DNA of 12,968 bases from CBDFLA01 sp965248915 (GTDB lineage: Bacteria; Pseudomonadota; Alphaproteobacteria; M2410): assembly GCA_965248915.1 (NCBI GenBank), contig CBDFLA010000011.1, positions 1 to 12,968 on the forward strand, read 5' to 3'. Numbering within the stretch: the stretch's first letter is position 1; each line of letters begins with the position of its first letter. Made by a program: the position numbers and the translations under genes. Positions 12,688 through 12,968 of this stretch are shown piece by piece. The notes beneath the pieces were generated by a model. It had not been told where the DNA came from. It saw nothing but the letters and a program-made list of their open reading frames with translations, and ran no database searches.

Positions 12688-12968
12688 ATGAGCATGGAGA
12701 TTCTCTTAGCAGGCGCAGTTGGTGCATTGCTCGTGTTTGGACTGCAAATTTTTTTCGAAAGGCGCGCTCAGAAACGCCGCATTCAAGGTAATTGGCAAGC
12801 ACTGTACTCAGAAATAGTATTGTGCGGTAATATGGCGCAAAATTATTCAAAGGAGAAAGTCGCAGCCCCATCTCATCGTCTACCGACAAAGTGCTACGAT
12901 CACTGCTTTGCCGCACTCTTGTCAGATGCTGCAATTGACCAAAAAGGTGCAGCGACGATTTTGGCGTT
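12688..12968 (+). CDS. membrane-anchored hypothetical protein (3' end outside window)
   Basis: The first 93 codons are visible and remain open to the window edge. An ATG with AAAGGA 7 nt upstream starts a short N-terminus and one hydrophobic helix (ILLAGAVGALLVFGLQIFF, about residues 4-22). Basic ERRAQKRR follows, placing the rest in the cytoplasm. The visible soluble part contains NWQALYSEIVLCGN and begins a helical region. Not recognised. It follows the tRNA by 63 nt on the same strand, so some read-through from the tRNA promoter is possible, though a separate promoter is more likely. Confidence 0.75.
   Translation, partial: MSMEILLAGAVGALLVFGLQIFFERRAQKRRIQGNWQALYSEIVLCGNMAQNYSKEKVAAPSHRLPTKCYDHCFAALLSDAAIDQKGAATILA

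Overview
The window looks like an accessory (genomic-island-like) stretch of a proteobacterial chromosome, probably a gammaproteobacterium. The reasons are a lipobox lipoprotein, clear Shine-Dalgarno sites before most genes, and a tRNA gene with its CCA encoded in the DNA. The genus cannot be read from the sequence. Almost every gene is a short, single-purpose accessory gene, orientation changes often, and none belongs to a recognisable housekeeping operon.

Layout. Positions 1-1568 hold a tight minus-strand operon: a membrane-anchored beta-rich protein of unknown function, a cupin-fold protein and an inositol-monophosphatase-family phosphatase cut by the window edge. Transcribed away from it (1962-3221) is a pair encoding a metal-binding cupin/cysteine-dioxygenase-like protein and a ParB/Srx-like protein with a DGAHR motif. 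An outer-membrane lipoprotein gene (3303-3959, minus) and a small XRE/Cro-type regulator (4118-4372, plus) diverge from a region containing a perfect 7-bp inverted repeat, a likely operator. An unknown 156-residue protein (4416-4886, minus) is preceded by a 30-codon ORF whose stop overlaps its start. A 614-residue membrane protein with a long helical C-terminal half fills 5066-6910. A 76-residue protein (7222-7452) lies between two hairpins, the first of which would bury its ribosome binding site.

Positions 7932-10378 hold a complete Type II restriction-modification system of the BsuBI/PstI (CTGCAG) kind, with methyltransferase and endonuclease convergent and overlapping by 4 nt. Its G+C is visibly higher than that of its neighbours, so it is probably a separate acquisition. 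No CTGCAG was seen anywhere in the window by eye.

Positions 10502-12240 (minus) form a compact three-gene operon: a pentapeptide-repeat protein with a two-helix, channel-like C-terminus; a GSx10DxD nucleotidyltransferase with a helical, HEPN-like C-terminus; and a 98-residue helical protein. The genes are 4 nt apart or overlapping. This is the best candidate for an undescribed system, plausibly a nucleotidyltransferase-controlled membrane effector. A tRNA-Arg(CCU) gene, a type of locus often used by integrases, follows at 12548-12624. The window ends in a truncated gene for a membrane-anchored protein.

No transposase, integrase, CRISPR array or rRNA was seen. All functional calls come from reading translated motifs by eye; no database search was run.
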